From positions 1 through 37,321 of the forward strand of contig JAJFGQ010000003.1 in the NCBI GenBank assembly GCA_021776075.1: a stretch of DNA of 37,321 nucleotides. Reading direction: 5' to 3'. Source of the stretch: Alphaproteobacteria bacterium (GTDB taxonomy: Bacteria > Pseudomonadota > Alphaproteobacteria > Micavibrionales > Micavibrionaceae). This document shows positions 35,203-37,321 of the stretch, piece after piece. Below the pieces are notes generated by a model. That model saw only the letters and a list, made by a program, of their open reading frames with translations. It did no database searches and was not told the DNA's origin. A program made the position numbers and the translations under genes. Within the stretch, counting starts at the first letter, position 1, and each line of letters starts with the position of its first letter.

Positions 35203-35251
35203 GCCGCACGAATTTGCGTCATAGCAGGCAAATATAGTAAAATGGAATATG
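35203..35251 (+). promoter_or_regulatory. 49-bp duplicated promoter/start unit, copy 2
   Basis: This matches 33466-33514 with a single mismatch (GTAATATG against GGAATATG at the 3' end) and ends on the ATG of the second metallopeptidase-like gene at the same spacing from the TAAAAT box. An AGGAG at 35186-35190 is too far upstream to act as its ribosome site. Confidence 0.6.
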
Positions 35252-36442
35252 CCAAATAACACACCCAATTCAGCACCAAATCCCTTTGAAGAAGGGGCTA
35301 AATCTGTCTCCAACATACCAGTTATTTTTATCGATCCCGATGACTTCAAAGACGATTCTAACAAAGAGCAAAAACTGCACACCGTCGAAAAATCTATCCA
35401 GACACAATTCCAAAAACATTTCCCTGACTCTGATAGCAATATTAACGTAAACAAACTGGCTCTATCCACGGACAGCCTTGTATCTTCAGGTCCGGGAGCC
35501 GCCGCAATAACAATAAACGGTCAGAAAGTTTGTGTTATCACCAAACCCGGTGCCGATATGGACACAAAAGAAGAAGTAGCAGAAACGTTAAGCGGTACAC
35601 CGTCAAACATCCGCAGAGAAGTTCCGGGGACTGATGCAGACTGGCAACGTGGAGCGGGCGTTCATGAAGGCGTACATTGCAATCAGGCCGGCACATACAA
35701 TCTTCACAAAACAATTCTTAGCGAAGAAGACATGGCTGCCCGAACGCTCCGTCATGAAGCGGAAGCAGACTCCGTTGCATTACAGGATATGGAACAGCGG
35801 GGAAAGCCTGAGGTTGCCGAAGCCTGGAAAAACTACCGTTCCCTTGGCAGAGTTAATGAGAATCTTCACCCCAATCATGCTACAGGGGCTATACTCGGAA
35901 ATATAGAACCGGGAGATGCCACGACAAATCATGTAAACGCGGCACATGTCACAACAAATCTTCTGTCCCAACATCAGGACGATTTTGTAAACAACCCCGA
36001 TCAATATATTGAAACAGTTGAAAAGGCGATTGCGCACCCGGAAAACATAGAAGGCATTGGCGAAGCCGGTGGCATTAAAGACATAGATGACGCATCAGGC
36101 GATGCCATCATGGAAGACATCACACCGGAAGTCAAAACAGCGCTCCAAACTCATTTGGATGCCTATCGTCAAGAAGTCCTGCCGCGCGCGCAAGCTTCCA
36201 AAATAGAAGATATAAAAGGCGGACAACCGGAAATCATTCAAGGCGACATCAAAGACACAATGGAGATCGGCGGCGTTAAGGCGTCCTCATTCTTTAACAG
36301 TCACTCCGATCCGGGAGCCGCACAACAACGCCTCGATCAACAGGCAAAACTCGATGTCGGTGTAAACAACGAAGCCAACCTGACAGCTCAAAACAACCAG
36401 CCGTCAATGGCACCCGCACCCGTAACACCCATGACAATTTAA
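35249..36442 (+). CDS. Putative HExxH metallopeptidase-like protein B with duplicated C-terminal module
   Basis: The protein is 397 aa, a tandem paralogue of the gene at 33907. Shared blocks are FEEGAKSVSNIPVIFIDPD, AITINGQKVCVI, GVHEGVHCNQA (H139-E140-x-x-H143), HEAEADSVAL with E170-A-E-A-D174, and RGKPEVAEAW. The spacing between HExxH and EAxxD is nine residues longer than in protein A. It lacks a signal peptide. There is no ribosome site before the ATG, which lies at the end of the 49-bp unit. The C-terminal 74 residues are nearly identical to A's. It ends 3 bp from the convergent ankyrin gene. Function inferred. Confidence 0.75.
   Translation: MPNNTPNSAPNPFEEGAKSVSNIPVIFIDPDDFKDDSNKEQKLHTVEKSIQTQFQKHFPDSDSNINVNKLALSTDSLVSSGPGAAAITINGQKVCVITKPGADMDTKEEVAETLSGTPSNIRREVPGTDADWQRGAGVHEGVHCNQAGTYNLHKTILSEEDMAARTLRHEAEADSVALQDMEQRGKPEVAEAWKNYRSLGRVNENLHPNHATGAILGNIEPGDATTNHVNAAHVTTNLLSQHQDDFVNNPDQYIETVEKAIAHPENIEGIGEAGGIKDIDDASGDAIMEDITPEVKTALQTHLDAYRQEVLPRAQASKIEDIKGGQPEIIQGDIKDTMEIGGVKASSFFNSHSDPGAAQQRLDQQAKLDVGVNNEANLTAQNNQPSMAPAPVTPMTI
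36218..36442 (+). repeat. Near-identical 225-bp C-terminal coding module, copy B
   Basis: The gapless partner of 34930-35154; it carries Val and Pro where the other has Ala and Thr near the C-terminus. Both copies end in PMTI and a TAA stop. Confidence 0.9.
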
Positions 36443-36445
36443 ATG

Positions 36446-37321
36446 TTATAAGACCGCCGCTTTATTTATAAGCGCCATGACCTGTTCCCGCAAAACATCA
36501 GGATTGGCAAGATCTTTCATTCTGGTTTCGATCATATCTGCCGTTACCGCGTCCTTCGAAGAAACCGGCAAGTACAAAGGAGACCCTGTATAGTCATTCT
36601 CCGCATTGATTTTGGCACCCTTTTCAAACAACAGCAAAGCTATCTCTATGGAGCCATTGTTGACAGCGATGGACAAAGGGGTCCCCCCATCATTATTCTG
36701 TGCATTAACATCAGCCCCTTTCTCAATTAACAACAAAATTGTTTCAATATGACCATCATAAACAGCGCAATGAAGGGGCGTTTCGCCCTTCTCATCTTTC
36801 GGATCAAGAGCGGCCCCCTTTTCGATCAAGGCCATCGTCACTTTTTTTGCACCATTAAAGGCGGCATAATGCAATAACGTTTCCCCCTGCTCATTTTTCT
36901 CATGAATATCGGCACCCTTTTCGATTAAAACCAGAGCCAGATCTTCCCGATCACTACCGGCAGTAAGAGCAAACTGCAATGGCGTACTGCCCTCTTCATT
37001 CCGTGCATTGACGTCCGCACCTTTTTCGATCAAAGCAAGAGACGCGTCTTTCTGATTCAGATAAACACTAAAGAGTAAGGAGCTCCATCCCTCCTCAGTC
37101 TTTGCATGAATATCGGCACCCTTTTCAATTAAAACCAGAGCTGTCTCTTCCTGACCGCTGTAAATAGCCGAAAGCAGAGCAGATGGCTCATTGATGTTGG
37201 CTCCTTTTTCAATGAGAGCCAGAGCAACCTCTGTGTGCCCATCAGAAACAGAAAGCTCCAGAGGTGTACTTTCTGCAAAATTCTTTACATTGATGTCAGC
37301 ACCCTTTTCAATCAAAGCACG
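36446..37321 (-). CDS. Ankyrin-repeat protein (partial, 5' end beyond the window)
   Basis: The frame runs off the window edge: the visible part begins mid-repeat and the only initiator-like codon (TTG 37315) lies within a repeat, so the true start is outside. About eight 33-residue ankyrin repeats are visible, each with an IEKGADI/VN-type turn and a TPLxxAxxxG helix start, followed by a short C-terminal tail (ADMIETRMKDLANPDVLREQ). The repeats are similar at the DNA level (e.g. around 36904-36935 and 37110-37140), suggesting recent internal duplication. Ankyrin repeats mediate protein binding. The gene is convergent with the metallopeptidase-like genes. Ligand unknown. Confidence 0.85.
   Translation of the reverse strand, partial: RALIEKGADINVKNFAESTPLELSVSDGHTEVALALIEKGANINEPSALLSAIYSGQEETALVLIEKGADIHAKTEEGWSSLLFSVYLNQKDASLALIEKGADVNARNEEGSTPLQFALTAGSDREDLALVLIEKGADIHEKNEQGETLLHYAAFNGAKKVTMALIEKGAALDPKDEKGETPLHCAVYDGHIETILLLIEKGADVNAQNNDGGTPLSIAVNNGSIEIALLLFEKGAKINAENDYTGSPLYLPVSSKDAVTADMIETRMKDLANPDVLREQVMALINKAAVL

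Noticed and set aside
36446-37321. CRISPR-like or satellite DNA repeats
   Set aside because: The repeated ~99-bp periodicity encodes ankyrin repeats in a continuous frame; there are no constant spacers.

Overview
The window is chromosomal DNA from an alphaproteobacterium of moderate GC content. The support is gene content and order: an aroK-aroB-CorB-type cluster, a J-domain protein-cobS-cobT cluster, a RHH_4-type ribbon-helix-helix protein, fdxA next to a CarD/CdnL regulator, and a metallophosphoesterase-like gene beside rpoH. The order resembles Rhodospirillales/Micavibrio-like lineages, but I cannot assign a genus. Almost everything up to 33.4 kb is housekeeping, interspersed with unrecognised small genes. 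No rRNA, tRNA, CRISPR array, transposase or phage gene was seen.

Layout. From 0.1 to 3.4 kb the minus strand carries a Nudix hydrolase, a methyltransferase and chorismate mutase, preceded by a separately terminated parvulin-type PPIase gene. That gene is divergent from secA (3.6-6.3 kb), whose start is corrected here. Two small membrane-anchored proteins and one unknown protein follow. A minus-strand aroK-aroB-CorB operon (8.0-11.0 kb) is divergent from a plus-strand group: a 49-aa membrane protein, a large exported protein, xerD and accA. From 15.2 to 19.8 kb lie a ribbon-helix-helix protein, a J-domain protein, cobS and cobT, with an unknown gene inserted antisense between cobS and cobT. 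hisS, an exported protein, an ankyrin protein, an unknown protein, sufE and clpX occupy 20.2-25.9 kb. Then come a probable lipoprotein, a DHH phosphoesterase, an unknown protein, an S66 carboxypeptidase, a membrane protein, fdxA, carD, a degenerate metallophosphoesterase and rpoH (to 33.4 kb).

The last 4 kb (33.47-37.32 kb) differ in character. They hold a small exported protein, two tandem paralogues with HExxH plus EAxxD metallopeptidase-like motifs, and an ankyrin-repeat gene running off the window. The two paralogues are diverged over most of their length, but their last 74 residues are encoded by DNA that differs at only 8 of 225 positions. A 49-bp unit occurs twice (one mismatch), each copy ending exactly on a start codon and containing a promoter-like pair placed so that the mRNA could be leaderless. 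This accessory cluster is the best candidate here for an undescribed system, possibly a secreted or effector-like protein family with an exchangeable C-terminal module. That function is inference.

Smaller points of interest are a palindromic repeat inserted in frame into the signal peptide of an exported protein (21.6 kb), further inverted-repeat elements between genes, and the phosphoesterase-like protein next to rpoH that lacks its canonical metal ligands.
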